Assembly (NCBI GenBank): GCA_034926865.1
Contig: JAYFQP010000004.1
Coordinates: 99,533 to 163,532 of the forward strand
Length of the DNA stretch: 64,000 nucleotides
Direction: 5' to 3'
Source of the DNA: RGIG1902 sp034926865
GTDB taxonomy: Bacteria; Bacillota; Clostridia; Oscillospirales; Butyricicoccaceae
The notes beneath the pieces were generated by a model. It did not search any database and was not told where the DNA came from. It saw nothing but the letters and a program-made list of their open reading frames with translations. How positions within the stretch are numbered: the first letter of the stretch is position 1; every line of letters begins with the position of its first letter. Positions 26,474-35,469 of the stretch are shown here, piece by piece. The translations under genes and the position numbers were made by a program.

Positions 26474-27307
26474 TTAATTGCATTGCTCTTTATTTTTCCC
26501 CTTTACAGTATCAAGCTGCTTAATGAACTCTTCTATTTCTAAATTGACTTTTTGGGGATTATCCCCATTTGAAAAATGAGCAGCATTTTCGATTATATGA
26601 AGCGGAAAGCCTTCCTTTTCGGCCCAGGCTTTACAGTAATTGCTAACTTTACCCGTTTTATCAAACTGGCCAAGCAGGATAAGTACAGGCATTTTTAGGG
26701 TTATATCCCTATTTTCTTTCAGAAAACCGCTGTAACCAATATCCATCTGGGATATGATCCTGTCTTTAGTAAGCCTGGATAACATCTCAGTCATCCTGCC
26801 ATATGAATACGATGTTTTTGAAACGGATCTTGCCATACTTTTTCTAAGCAGATCTTCCGGAAAACATTTAGCTATGCATGCCGTACGGCTGAGCCACCAT
26901 ATATCCGATTTCGAATAATATCCCAACCCATAAGGTGTCGTGTCAAGAGCAATAAACCCATCCACACGTTCGGGAAACCTTGCTGCAAACTCCTGGCTTG
27001 GGTAGCCTCCCATCGACATCCCCAAAAGCACCGTCTTATGGATCTGCTCACGATCAAGTATCTCCAGCATGTCAAGCGCACAGTTTTCATATGAAAAATG
27101 ACTGTATGGATAAGACCGCCCATGCAAAGGGACATCCCATGTTATGACTGTATAATGCTTTTGATAATACTCCACCTGCTTCTCAAACATCGTATGATCA
27201 GCCGTAAGGCCATGTGTAAACATTATGCACCTTGCCTTCGAATTTTGCGCCCGGCTTATCCAGTAATAAACAGTTCCTCTGATTGTAATTAACTGTTTTG
27301 CCTCCAT
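26474..27307 (-). CDS. Alpha/beta hydrolase
   Basis: A 277-residue alpha/beta-hydrolase-fold enzyme. The oxyanion segment FTHGLTADHTMFEKQ, nucleophile elbow GMSMGGYP (Ser) and late catalytic His in ENAAHFSNGD are visible, with an Asp in LLGQFDKTG. Substrate unknown. The frame is open to a GTG at 27316, but GAGGG is only two bases before it, so I use the ATG at 27307. It is a single gene between two terminators. Confidence 0.85.
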   Translation of the reverse strand: MEAKQLITIRGTVYYWISRAQNSKARCIMFTHGLTADHTMFEKQVEYYQKHYTVITWDVPLHGRSYPYSHFSYENCALDMLEILDREQIHKTVLLGMSMGGYPSQEFAARFPERVDGFIALDTTPYGLGYYSKSDIWWLSRTACIAKCFPEDLLRKSMARSVSKTSYSYGRMTEMLSRLTKDRIISQMDIGYSGFLKENRDITLKMPVLILLGQFDKTGKVSNYCKAWAEKEGFPLHIIENAAHFSNGDNPQKVNLEIEEFIKQLDTVKGKNKEQCN

Positions 27308-27432
27308 TTTACACACTGCCCTCGCTAAAATAATTTTTGCATCTTTAGGTACTGCCGTTGCTTAAATTATAGCACATTATCCCTTGCAGACAATAATGCC
27401 AGCACGCTTTATTTTTCCAATTATTCTTATGT

Positions 27433-27459
27433 AAAAAGCGCCTTTTAAAGGCGCTTTTT
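27433..27459. terminator. Terminator of the YyaL-type gene
   Basis: AAAAAGCGCC pairs with GGCGCTTTTT, 18 bases after the stop of the gene at 27477; usable in both directions. Confidence 0.85.
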
Positions 27460-27476
27460 ATTGTCTGCAGATATTT

Positions 27477-29519
27477 TTATTGCTTTCGCCCTTCCTTCAA
27501 AAGAATGGTCAGCGCGCTTAAGCTGTCTACGGGTGCGGCACAGGCACCATCTCTGCACAAATAGCATACTGTCCCCTTTTGCGGCACAGGGTAACCGGAA
27601 GTAAATGGGGCGACTTTGGCAAGCTCATCCCCATTCTCAGGGGTTTTCAGAAGTACGGCTATAGCATGATCCCTTAAAAATGCTAACAAATCTTGAGGCA
27701 TTTGTTCTTCGGCGGTTACACATACGAGCTCCTCAGAAGCATACAGCTCATTGAGTGCTGCCGTAAGCGCCATGCTGTGCCCCATAGGATACTCCCATGC
27801 ATCGTCGGCAAGAAACGCAAGCTGGCTCCCTGCCTCCTTGCGCCACTTTATTTCTCCTGTAAGCTTCCAGAGCCTCTCAAGAACCTCCGCTGCAACTGCG
27901 TTGCCGGAAGGAATAGCCCCGTCATAAGTCTGCTTAGGCCTACTTATTAGCTGTTCCCCTTCTTTTGAATATAGGAAGAGGCCCCCCTTTTCCTCGTCGC
28001 GAAACAACATAAGCATCTTTTCCGCAACATCAGCAGCTTCTTTGAGAAAATATACCCCAAAAGTAGTCTGATACAGTTCAAGCAAAGCAAAAGCGTAAAA
28101 CGCATAATCATCAATCTGGCCGTCATAAGCCGCTTCACCCTCGCGCCATCGAAGCCTAAGCCCGCCATCTTCACCCGTCATTTTTTCTTTGATAAAACTC
28201 TGGGCCCTTTTCGCTGCTGCTGTATATGCCTGTGATTCGAAGATTCTTCCCGCCTTTGCCAGCGCCGCTATCATCAGAGAACTCCATGATGTCAAAACCT
28301 TATCGTCCTTATGCAATGGCATACGCTTAAGCCGATACTCATACAGATTTTTTGCAAGCCCCATGATAGAGCCATTATCCTTTTCATAATCCTGGTTATC
28401 CAGAAGATTAAGAATATTTCTACCTTCAAAATTGCCTGCCTCAGTTATTCCAAACCATCTGCAAAAAATATTGCTGTCCTCTCTGCCCAATACCTCTTCG
28501 ATTTCGCCTTTAGTAAAAAGATAATAGCTTCCCTCTTCGCCCTGGCTGTCGGCATCCTGCCCGCAGTAAAAGGCCCCTTTGTTATCTGTCAGCTCACGCA
28601 GCACATATTCCGCTGTGTTCTCTGCTATTCTGCGATATAGCCTACGTCCAGTGATGGCATACGCTTCAGTATTAGCAAGTATAAGCAGCGCATTATCATA
28701 AAGCATTTTTTCAAAATGCGGCACAAGCCATTTTTCATCGGTAGAATAGCGCGAAAAGCCACCTCCCACATGGTCAAATATGCCTCCGCGATACATTTGC
28801 TCAAGAGTATGCTCCGCCATTTTTAAAGCTATATCATCGTCTACCAAAACAGAATACCGCATGAGGAAAATCAACTCATGGGGAATTGGAAACTTCGGCA
28901 TACTGCCAAACCCTCCCCACTGGCTGTCATAGCTGTTTTCAAAGGCCTTAACTGCCTCCTTCAGCAGAGTTTTATCGAACCCCTTGCGCCCTATTCCCTT
29001 GGCCTCAGATTGTTTCAGAAAAGAGGTTATCCTATCGCCTGACTCCAAAAGCTTCTCTCTGCCTATGTCCCATTGTCTTTTGACCTCGGCAAGAAGCTCC
29101 ATAATACCAAAACCTCCGTATGATGAAGTTTTTGGCAGATATGTCCCGGCCCAAAATGGTTTTTGGTCAGGAGTCATCAGCACACTTAGCGGCCACCCTC
29201 CGGCGCCGGTCAGCGCCTGACATACCTTCATATAAACAGCATCAATGTCCGGACGCTCTTCCCTGTCGACTTTTATTGCTATAAAATCCCGATTAAGCGC
29301 TTCCGCCACATCGTTATCCTCAAAAGATTCGTGCGCCATCACATGGCACCAGTGGCAGGTGCTGTAGCCTATGCTCATAAATATCGGCTTATCCTCTTTC
29401 TTCGCAAGCGCAAAGGCTTCCTCGCCCCACGGGTACCAGTTCACCGGATTATATGCATGTTGAAGGAGATACGGCGATTTTTCATTAATGAGTCTATTGG
29501 GTATTTTATTAGTGGCCAT
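27477..29519 (-). CDS. Thioredoxin-domain protein of the DUF255/YyaL (spermatogenesis-associated 20-like) family
   Basis: A 680-residue protein with an N-terminal thioredoxin-like domain and a long alpha/alpha-barrel region. The family opening INEKSPYLLQHAYNPVNW is followed by the redox-type motif STCHWCHVM, then ALTGAGGWPLSVLMTPD. Its biochemical role is unknown; the family is widespread and conserved. The start MATNKIPN is chosen for GAGGTGATATGC upstream; about 35 extra open codons precede it without family similarity. A decayed fragment of a related gene is found at 31.1 kb. Confidence 0.9.
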   Translation of the reverse strand: MATNKIPNRLINEKSPYLLQHAYNPVNWYPWGEEAFALAKKEDKPIFMSIGYSTCHWCHVMAHESFEDNDVAEALNRDFIAIKVDREERPDIDAVYMKVCQALTGAGGWPLSVLMTPDQKPFWAGTYLPKTSSYGGFGIMELLAEVKRQWDIGREKLLESGDRITSFLKQSEAKGIGRKGFDKTLLKEAVKAFENSYDSQWGGFGSMPKFPIPHELIFLMRYSVLVDDDIALKMAEHTLEQMYRGGIFDHVGGGFSRYSTDEKWLVPHFEKMLYDNALLILANTEAYAITGRRLYRRIAENTAEYVLRELTDNKGAFYCGQDADSQGEEGSYYLFTKGEIEEVLGREDSNIFCRWFGITEAGNFEGRNILNLLDNQDYEKDNGSIMGLAKNLYEYRLKRMPLHKDDKVLTSWSSLMIAALAKAGRIFESQAYTAAAKRAQSFIKEKMTGEDGGLRLRWREGEAAYDGQIDDYAFYAFALLELYQTTFGVYFLKEAADVAEKMLMLFRDEEKGGLFLYSKEGEQLISRPKQTYDGAIPSGNAVAAEVLERLWKLTGEIKWRKEAGSQLAFLADDAWEYPMGHSMALTAALNELYASEELVCVTAEEQMPQDLLAFLRDHAIAVLLKTPENGDELAKVAPFTSGYPVPQKGTVCYLCRDGACAAPVDSLSALTILLKEGRKQ

Positions 29520-29853
29520 GCATATCACCTCAGCTTTCTTTTTAAACTTATTTATTATGTTGCCCGTAGCCAAATATAATATGTAATCTAAATCCCGGAC
29601 ATAATCAAAAGCTTTAATAGTTAGCAACCTTGTGCCATTTGGTATGTAAATTAAAAAAATATGAAAAATTAAGTTTTTTGTAATCTAGGCATTAGAATTT
29701 TTTATAAGAAGCGCAGAAGAAGAGTTAAATCTCAGATTATATATGCCGATATAATTTTGTGGGAAATATGTTGTTTTTAAACACACCATAACAGCATATG
29801 TGCCAGTATAAATTTTTTGTTTATATATCTTATAATTTGAGAGGTGACTTTTT

Positions 29854-30468
29854 GTGGAAAATTATAACAACTTAAACGAACTTCAACTAAGTGTTCTCTC
29901 TGAAATCGGAAACATTGGAGCTGGAAACGCCGCCACTTCTCTGGCAAGTATTCTTGCGGATAAGGTTTCGATGACCGTTCCGGAACTCCAAATCATTGAT
30001 GTCAATAATATGGCCACTATACTTGGTGGTCCTGAAAACGAGCTTGCAGGAATACTTGTCAATATGACCAACGATGTTCAAGGAATGCTTCTCTTTTTGT
30101 TAGACAAGGAATTCATCTGTAAGCTCATAAACGTATTGTTGGAAAAGGACATCGATGGGTTTGAGAACATAACCGAGCTTGACATGTCGGCAATTATGGA
30201 AATCGGCAATATAATGGCAGGTTCATATATTACCGCCATCTCGATGCTAACCAATTTAGATATCGGACTGTCTACTCCTCAACTTGCAATCGATATGGTC
30301 GGAGCGATTCTCAGTTATCCAGCTGCATCATTCGGGATGATGGGTGAAAAGCTGTTGTTTATTGAGGAGAACTTCCTAAGCGGAGAAGAAAGTATAAAAA
30401 GTCACCTGCTGATCATGCCAGATCCAAAGTCACTTCAGTTAATAATGGAGAGTGTAGGAGTGTGTTAA
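29854..30468 (+). CDS. cheC: Chemotaxis protein CheC (CheY-P phosphatase)
   Basis: A 204-residue CheC-family protein with the two pseudo-symmetric active-site helices LSEIGNIGAGNAATSL and IMEIGNIMAGSYITAI. CheC dephosphorylates CheY-P and binds CheD. The start is a GTG behind GAGGTGA. Its 3' end overlaps cheD by 7 bases. No other chemotaxis or flagellar gene is in the window, so the rest of the pathway must be elsewhere. Confidence 0.92.
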   Translation: MENYNNLNELQLSVLSEIGNIGAGNAATSLASILADKVSMTVPELQIIDVNNMATILGGPENELAGILVNMTNDVQGMLLFLLDKEFICKLINVLLEKDIDGFENITELDMSAIMEIGNIMAGSYITAISMLTNLDIGLSTPQLAIDMVGAILSYPAASFGMMGEKLLFIEENFLSGEESIKSHLLIMPDPKSLQLIMESVGVC

Positions 30469-30941
30469 CAGAAAAATTATTGGTTGTTGGTATATCAGAC
30501 CAGAAGATTGCGCACCCATCAGACTATCTTATCACATATGCGCTTGGATCCTGCGTAGGCGTATGCCTTTACGATCAATCAAAGCAGATAAGCGGGCTTG
30601 CACACATCCTACTGCCTAAATCCTCTGATTCAATCAACAAAAATGAAGTTTATAAGTTTGCAGATACGGCAATCGTAGCGCTTGTAAATGCCATGGAAAA
30701 GTGTGGTGGTTCCCGCAAGCGTTTCGTTGCAAAAATTGCAGGCGGTGCCAGTATGTTCGTCAATTCAACAATTAACATTGGTGAACGAAATGTCGAAGTT
30801 GTAAAAAGTGAACTGCATCGGCTAAACATCAGGCTGGTGGCCGAGGATACTGGCTTAAATTATGGCAGAACAGTGAAATTCAGTACGGAAGATGGCAAAA
30901 TGACTGTAACGGCTATCGGAAAAGTGAATAAAGTTTTTTAA
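30462..30941 (+). CDS. cheD: Chemoreceptor glutamine deamidase CheD
   Basis: A 159-residue CheD. It deamidates glutamines on chemoreceptors and is also the partner of CheC. The catalytic Cys is in ITYALGSCVGVCLYD and the His in SGLAHILLPKS; a Thr/Ser follows in the C-terminal part. The frame opens with GTG at 30462 inside the end of cheC, with GGAG boxes at 30447 and directly adjacent, consistent with coupled translation. The exact start codon is moderately certain. Confidence 0.92.
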   Translation: MLTEKLLVVGISDQKIAHPSDYLITYALGSCVGVCLYDQSKQISGLAHILLPKSSDSINKNEVYKFADTAIVALVNAMEKCGGSRKRFVAKIAGGASMFVNSTINIGERNVEVVKSELHRLNIRLVAEDTGLNYGRTVKFSTEDGKMTVTAIGKVNKVF

Positions 30942-31085
30942 GATTACGCAAAGCGACTATGTTCGCAGCTTCCAGTAAACTGCGCAATTTCAAAACCAAG
31001 TGAAAAAAGGTGATATTTTACAAGGGGCAAATGTTGTAGGGTAAACTATAATAGCTTTGTCTCTACCTTAATCTTTAATAAACGC

Positions 31086-31123
31086 CTTATAACCCTGTGG
31101 AACCCATTCCACAGGGTTATAAG
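31086..31123. repeat. 17-bp perfect inverted repeat
   Basis: CTTATAACCCTGTGGAA and its exact complement with loop CCCA. One arm is also part of the YyaL-like remnant (codons for AYNPVE), suggesting that the other arm arose by copying at the break point. No T-run follows, so it is not a classic terminator. Confidence 0.8.
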
Positions 31124-31172
31124 CATGCTGCAAAAGGTAGGGTGATTTTCGTTTATCTGTTTATTGGACGGT
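31104..31172 (-). pseudogene. Remnant of a DUF255/YyaL-type gene
   Basis: Minus-strand translation gives KSPYLLQHAYNPVEW at 31104-31148, which matches the family opening seen in the intact gene at 29.5 kb (KSPYLLQHAYNPVNW). A frameshift later, PNKQINE matches PNRLINE. No start, binding site or further similarity remains. This is a short decayed duplicate or relic of a second copy. Confidence 0.75.
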
Positions 31173-31214
31173 ATAACCCACGATTGCACAGCTCCTTATT
31201 TATAGAAAATCATT

Positions 31215-31304
31215 AAAAATACCATTTTAGTGTTTCAATCTTCAAGATTACCATACTTTGTATTCAATATTAATTGCTGTATAATAAACAGGTATGGTAT
31301 TTTT
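31215..31304 (+). promoter_or_regulatory. Promoter flanked by an 11-bp inverted repeat
   Basis: AAAAATACCAT (31215-31225) and its complement ATGGTATTTTT (31294-31304) bracket a promoter, TTGTAT at 31258-31263 and TATAAT at 31280-31285 (16-base spacer). An inner TACCATA/TATGGTA pair is closer. It could be an operator or the ends of a tiny insert. Confidence 0.5.
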
Positions 31305-31476
31305 GCTGGATATCTTTATTCTTTGAAGAATTGCAGCCGGGTTTTAGCAGGAAAAACCATTCAAAAACAGAAATAGACGCTATATTGTTATATACCGGTA
31401 ATTCAGCAACTTGAAATTCTCTTGCTGAAAACCACCTTATTCAGAAAACAAACGACTGTAAGGAGCGTTGATTGGC

Positions 31477-32730
31477 ATGGGATTCTTAAATCGGTTTTTG
31501 GATGCTGACGGGAAGATAACTGCCTGGGCATCAAAGCAGGAAGCACGGCTGGAGATTTTAAAATATATATCCGCAAAGTTTCAAAGCGGACGTTTCTATT
31601 CAGAAAAAGAAGTTAATGCAATAATAGAACAATGGCACACATTTGACGATTATTTTTTGATCCGAAGAGGATTAATTGATAGTAGGCTTTTATCAAGAAC
31701 CAACAGCGGCTCAAGATATTGGGTTGAAGAGCGCGAAAGCTCTCGCTCCATCATTGAGCTGCTTGAGTCATACTACGATATCGGTAAAATCAAAAGTATT
31801 TTCTATATATCAAACGGCTATGGCTCCGATCCGTATTACGTATTGTCAGAAAAAGGTGAGTATATCTTTAAGGATATAAACATATCTCCAATGAACAATC
31901 CGGATAACGAAGCCTTGATTCTGCAAAAATTAGAGCAAAATGGTATTCCAGTATCGCAAATAGCGCAAACAGTAAACGGCGGGCATGTTTTGAAAACAGA
32001 AAACAAAACCTATCATCTGCAAAAATATATAGAAGGAAAAATATACAGCCGCAATACGGCGCCGGAATGGCTTTTGTATGAGTCCGCCCGCATGCTCGGC
32101 AAAATTCAAAACGCTATGGAAGCTCTGCCCTTGCTGCCGCTTGGTATAAGTCAAAGTTTTTTTGACAATATTACCCCCGAAAAAGCCATATTAAAACACC
32201 GTTCTTCGCTACAACTGGCGCTTCAAAAAAACGATGTAGACATAGCGAACGCCGCTTGCTGCAAAATTCATATGCTCGAAACATGCAGTTATAAATTTGA
32301 TGTGCAAAAAATGACATGCTGTAATACTCACGGAGATTATAAGATACAGCAGATAATTTGCGGCAAAGATAAAATCAATGCGGTCATAGACTTTACATCA
32401 GCTTGTATACATCCAATATGCTGGGAGATAATCAGGTCATATTCTTTAGCAGATGAAAAATGCATAAATGGCAGCATTGATATTGATAACTTAAAAAGAT
32501 ATATTTCATGTTTTCTCGAGTACGGCCATTTAACCACTTATGATATCAAAATCATGCCATACTTGTATTTCTATCAGAGCCTTACATCCGACTATTTTGG
32601 GCAGTATTATGCACTAAATAGCGGCAACAGAGATATTTCACTTAACGACGCCTTTCACTCATTGAAACTGTGCAAATGGTTTTATAATAATATAACGAGG
32701 CTTGAAGATGAGCTTGCATCAGCTTTCTGA
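31477..32730 (+). CDS. DUF2087 domain fused to an aminoglycoside-phosphotransferase-like kinase domain
   Basis: A 417-residue two-domain protein. Residues about 10-90 match DUF2087, a winged-helix-like domain often found in transcription regulators (pattern YISAKFQSGRFYSEKEVN then RRGLIDSRLLSR and GSRYWVEE). The rest resembles APH/choline-kinase-type phosphotransferases: VLKTENKTYHLQKYIEG, catalytic NTHGDYKIQQII and metal-binding AVIDFTSACIHPICWEI. AAGGAG lies 11 bases before the ATG. Substrate is unknown; the fusion suggests a kinase whose ligand binding is tied to gene control. It stands alone. Confidence 0.75.
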   Translation: MGFLNRFLDADGKITAWASKQEARLEILKYISAKFQSGRFYSEKEVNAIIEQWHTFDDYFLIRRGLIDSRLLSRTNSGSRYWVEERESSRSIIELLESYYDIGKIKSIFYISNGYGSDPYYVLSEKGEYIFKDINISPMNNPDNEALILQKLEQNGIPVSQIAQTVNGGHVLKTENKTYHLQKYIEGKIYSRNTAPEWLLYESARMLGKIQNAMEALPLLPLGISQSFFDNITPEKAILKHRSSLQLALQKNDVDIANAACCKIHMLETCSYKFDVQKMTCCNTHGDYKIQQIICGKDKINAVIDFTSACIHPICWEIIRSYSLADEKCINGSIDIDNLKRYISCFLEYGHLTTYDIKIMPYLYFYQSLTSDYFGQYYALNSGNRDISLNDAFHSLKLCKWFYNNITRLEDELASAF

Positions 32731-32883
32731 TACCTTTACATATATGAAGAATAAGGAAGCATAAAAGCTGATGCCTGCATTTTTCTTGAAAAAGTATTGT
32801 TTAGTTTATCTGGTTAACGCTTCTGACAAGCCGGATTACGACAATACAGAAAAAGTGATAACATTTTGTTTTGCTCAGCCTAC

Positions 32884-33765
32884 TCATTGCACATTCATCC
32901 AATTATTTTCAAAGCTTGCATGCTCGCTGATAAAATCAAAAATCACTTTGCCATACTCGCTGCACTTATATCGCACCATGCACGAGGCGCTCTCGTGGAT
33001 GATACTGGTCATTCGGCCTTGTTTAGGAGCATATAGAGGATAGCTGTTTTCTTTAAGGAGCCTTATTTCCAGCATCAGGCCCCCCTGTCTCAATATAACG
33101 CAGTCCTGCCCAATGTGCAGCGGTCCACCCCCAAGATAAGTTGCAATGCGCCGTTCTTTGCCATTTAGATATATGAATCCAGTACAGCCGATAAAACTGA
33201 AGGGGCCAACGGGAATATCTGCCAATGACATCATAATGCTGTTTCCATTAAAACAGCAGTGCGTCCATATATATCGCTTTGGAAAAGATGTTCCTCTGTC
33301 CCCTTCTATATATCCGCTGCCATCTAAAAACTTATATTCTCTGCCATTAATCGTCACACAACCGTTGACCTTGTGAAACAGGCTGTACACACTATGACGG
33401 CACTCCATAAAAGGAACCGCGGCAAACGGCCCCATTATGTCGTATGCCGGGAGTGCCAGGGTACCAAAACTCAGTTTGCCATAAAGGCTTAACTCCGGCC
33501 TCTCTATATTTAGGCTGACTCCATTTTTGGAAAAAATAGAGTTCCCCAAACGAACGATAAGCCTTTTTCTGTCATCAAAAAACTGTTCGGCAGGAAAATC
33601 CACATTAAAGGCCTCAGCATCTGTAATTATTTGCAGGGATGCCAAGGGCCTGCTGTCCTCTCCTGAATGGCGGGCGGCTATAAACGCTACTGTTTCATCT
33701 TTGTTCTGCTGCTTGAAATAGAAACCTTCAAATCGTTGTTTTTCTTTATTTTGCCTTTTATTCAT
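32884..33765 (-). CDS. Tocopherol-cyclase-like family protein
   Basis: A 293-residue protein. The central YIEGDRGTSFPKRYIWTHCC matches the pattern of the tocopherol cyclase family (ExxxGxSFPxxxxWxH), with paired beta-sheet halves seen around MGPFAAVPFMECRH and GPFSFIGCTGFIYLNGK. In plants the enzyme closes chromanol rings; in anaerobes the substrate is unknown and may be a lipid or quinone-like compound. No membrane segment. Its start overlaps the end of the Rieske oxidoreductase gene by 8 bases, so the two are coupled. Confidence 0.75.
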   Translation of the reverse strand: MNKRQNKEKQRFEGFYFKQQNKDETVAFIAARHSGEDSRPLASLQIITDAEAFNVDFPAEQFFDDRKRLIVRLGNSIFSKNGVSLNIERPELSLYGKLSFGTLALPAYDIMGPFAAVPFMECRHSVYSLFHKVNGCVTINGREYKFLDGSGYIEGDRGTSFPKRYIWTHCCFNGNSIMMSLADIPVGPFSFIGCTGFIYLNGKERRIATYLGGGPLHIGQDCVILRQGGLMLEIRLLKENSYPLYAPKQGRMTSIIHESASCMVRYKCSEYGKVIFDFISEHASFENNWMNVQ

Positions 33766-35209
33766 CTATTCTTTCCAGATCTGTCTGAGCGGGATCGTCC
33801 ATCAGATTTCCCATATAGTCAAAACGTGACCCATGGCAGGGGCAATCCCAGCTTTTTTCATCAGGATTCCATTCAAGCCTGCATCCCAAGTGTGGACAGC
33901 GGGTAGAAACGATATAGACCTTTCCTTCTTCATCTTTATAAACTCCGGCCTTGTCGCCATCAGCATCCACTACTCCGCCATGACCCAACGGAAGTGCATC
34001 GATATCCGCCTGCGGAACCGAAAACATCTGCCTGCCTATGCCCTTGGCGGCTTGTCCCATACCTTCGAAAAAACTCTTTGCAGAAGCCGAAGGCGTAAAT
34101 CTTGACGGAGAGAACACCTCAGCACACGGATTTTCTTTGCCTGTTATTAAATCGGATATCAATGCAGCTGAAACCATGCTGCTTGTCATGCCCCATTTCC
34201 CGAATCCTGTTGCCACATACCAATTTGGCGTTGATGAGGAAAAGCGGCCTATATACGGAACTCCGTCAAGCGTCATGCAATCCTGGGCCGACCATCTTAA
34301 AACCTCATGGCTTTCGGGATAAAGCTCTTGCGCCCTTTTTTGAAGGTAAGCATAGGCCGCCCCTCCCGAGTTTTCACCCGTTCGGTGGCCGCCTCCGCCA
34401 AGCAGCAAAAGATTGCCAAAATTTCTGAAGGAAAGCGCATCCTTGTCTATTCCGAGATACATTCCGTTAAGTTCCTGCGCTTCTCCTAGCGCCAGCACAT
34501 AGCTGCGCTCCTGATGCATGCGGGCAAAGTAGAAGCCCGGAGCATTAATAAATGGGAAATGACAGGCAAAAACAATATGCTTTGCCGTTACCGTTCCATA
34601 ATCCGTGATTACCTTGTCCCCTTGAACATCAATTACCTTCGTCTTTTCAAAAACATCAAGACCCTTTGAAATCACACTCAAAAAGGACATAGGGTTGAAC
34701 TGTGCCTGACCGCTGAATCTGACAGCTCTTTCAACAGTAAACGGCAGGGACGTTTGACTCACAGCTTGGGCGTCTATCCCCAGGCCCGCGGCAGCCTCTG
34801 CCTCTTCCTCGATATCGTCAACACAAGACGGAATCCGGCTGAATAGATATGCGCAGCGTTCTTCGAAAGAGCAATCGATGCCACGATCCGTTATAATACG
34901 CCTGTATTCGCCTATAGCATTCTGATTGGCCACGGCATACTGAAGAGCCTTCTCACGCCCGAATTGTTTTATAAGCTTATTATAAATAAGATTATGCTGA
35001 GAAGTGATTTTGGCTGTTGTGTTCTTCGTCTGCCCGCTTCCGATCCTGTCCGCCTCAAGCACTATTGTTCTTATATTTCGCTCACACAGAAAAAAAGCCG
35101 TCAGTATTCCCGCCAGCCCTCCTCCAATCACCACGGCTTCAGTTTCCATATCTCCTCGAAGGCTTTCATGATTTTCTATTTTTGCTGATTTGCTCCATAT
35201 TGATTCCAC
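33758..35209 (-). CDS. FAD-dependent oxidoreductase with C-terminal Rieske [2Fe-2S] domain
   Basis: A 483-residue fusion. Residues 25-55 form the FAD-binding Rossmann motif VVIGGGLAGILTAFFL; the body matches the DAO/glycine-oxidase fold (ends YVATGFGKWGMTSSM). The last 90 residues carry a Rieske cluster: CPHLGC and CPCHGSRF. The start is a GTG with GAGGTGA upstream. It is first in a two-gene unit with the tocopherol-cyclase-like gene, which suggests redox chemistry on the same lipid-like substrate, an inference only. Confidence 0.88.
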   Translation of the reverse strand: MESIWSKSAKIENHESLRGDMETEAVVIGGGLAGILTAFFLCERNIRTIVLEADRIGSGQTKNTTAKITSQHNLIYNKLIKQFGREKALQYAVANQNAIGEYRRIITDRGIDCSFEERCAYLFSRIPSCVDDIEEEAEAAAGLGIDAQAVSQTSLPFTVERAVRFSGQAQFNPMSFLSVISKGLDVFEKTKVIDVQGDKVITDYGTVTAKHIVFACHFPFINAPGFYFARMHQERSYVLALGEAQELNGMYLGIDKDALSFRNFGNLLLLGGGGHRTGENSGGAAYAYLQKRAQELYPESHEVLRWSAQDCMTLDGVPYIGRFSSSTPNWYVATGFGKWGMTSSMVSAALISDLITGKENPCAEVFSPSRFTPSASAKSFFEGMGQAAKGIGRQMFSVPQADIDALPLGHGGVVDADGDKAGVYKDEEGKVYIVSTRCPHLGCRLEWNPDEKSWDCPCHGSRFDYMGNLMDDPAQTDLERIDE

Positions 35210-35335
35210 TTATTCTCACCTCGCAGTTAGCATATGTAAAAACCGAAGCGGTAAACATCGTACTCATTCACTTTTTGGCTTAGTTGACCATTTTATTCAC
35301 AATAATGCCCTTTTCACTGCCGATATTATAATATT

Positions 35336-35378
35336 TAATAGCTGTATATGCCTTATGAAAAGGCATATACAGCTATTA
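35336..35378. repeat. 19-bp perfect AT-rich inverted repeat
   Basis: TAATAGCTGTATATGCCTT and its exact complement around loop ATGAA. It lies between the lipoprotein gene end and the FAD/Rieske gene start. It is too AT-rich for a strong terminator, but a role in ending the minus-strand lipoprotein transcript is not possible from this side; it may be a binding site or relic. Confidence 0.6.
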
Positions 35379-35469
35379 TTAAATGTCTTATTCCTATGCT
35401 GTTTTTTGGTGGCTTTGCAATACACTCGGCCCTCTTGTTTTTGACCGAAACATACTTAATAACAATATG

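Larger units (their letters stand above)
30942..31476. other. Gene-free stretch with a hairpin, a gene remnant and an inverted repeat
   Basis: About 535 bases after cheD. It contains a 17-base-pair hairpin at 31086-31123, a fragment resembling the start of a YyaL-type gene at 31104-31172, and the inverted-repeat promoter region at 31215-31304, each listed separately. The rest is AT-rich without a coding frame. Confidence 0.6.
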
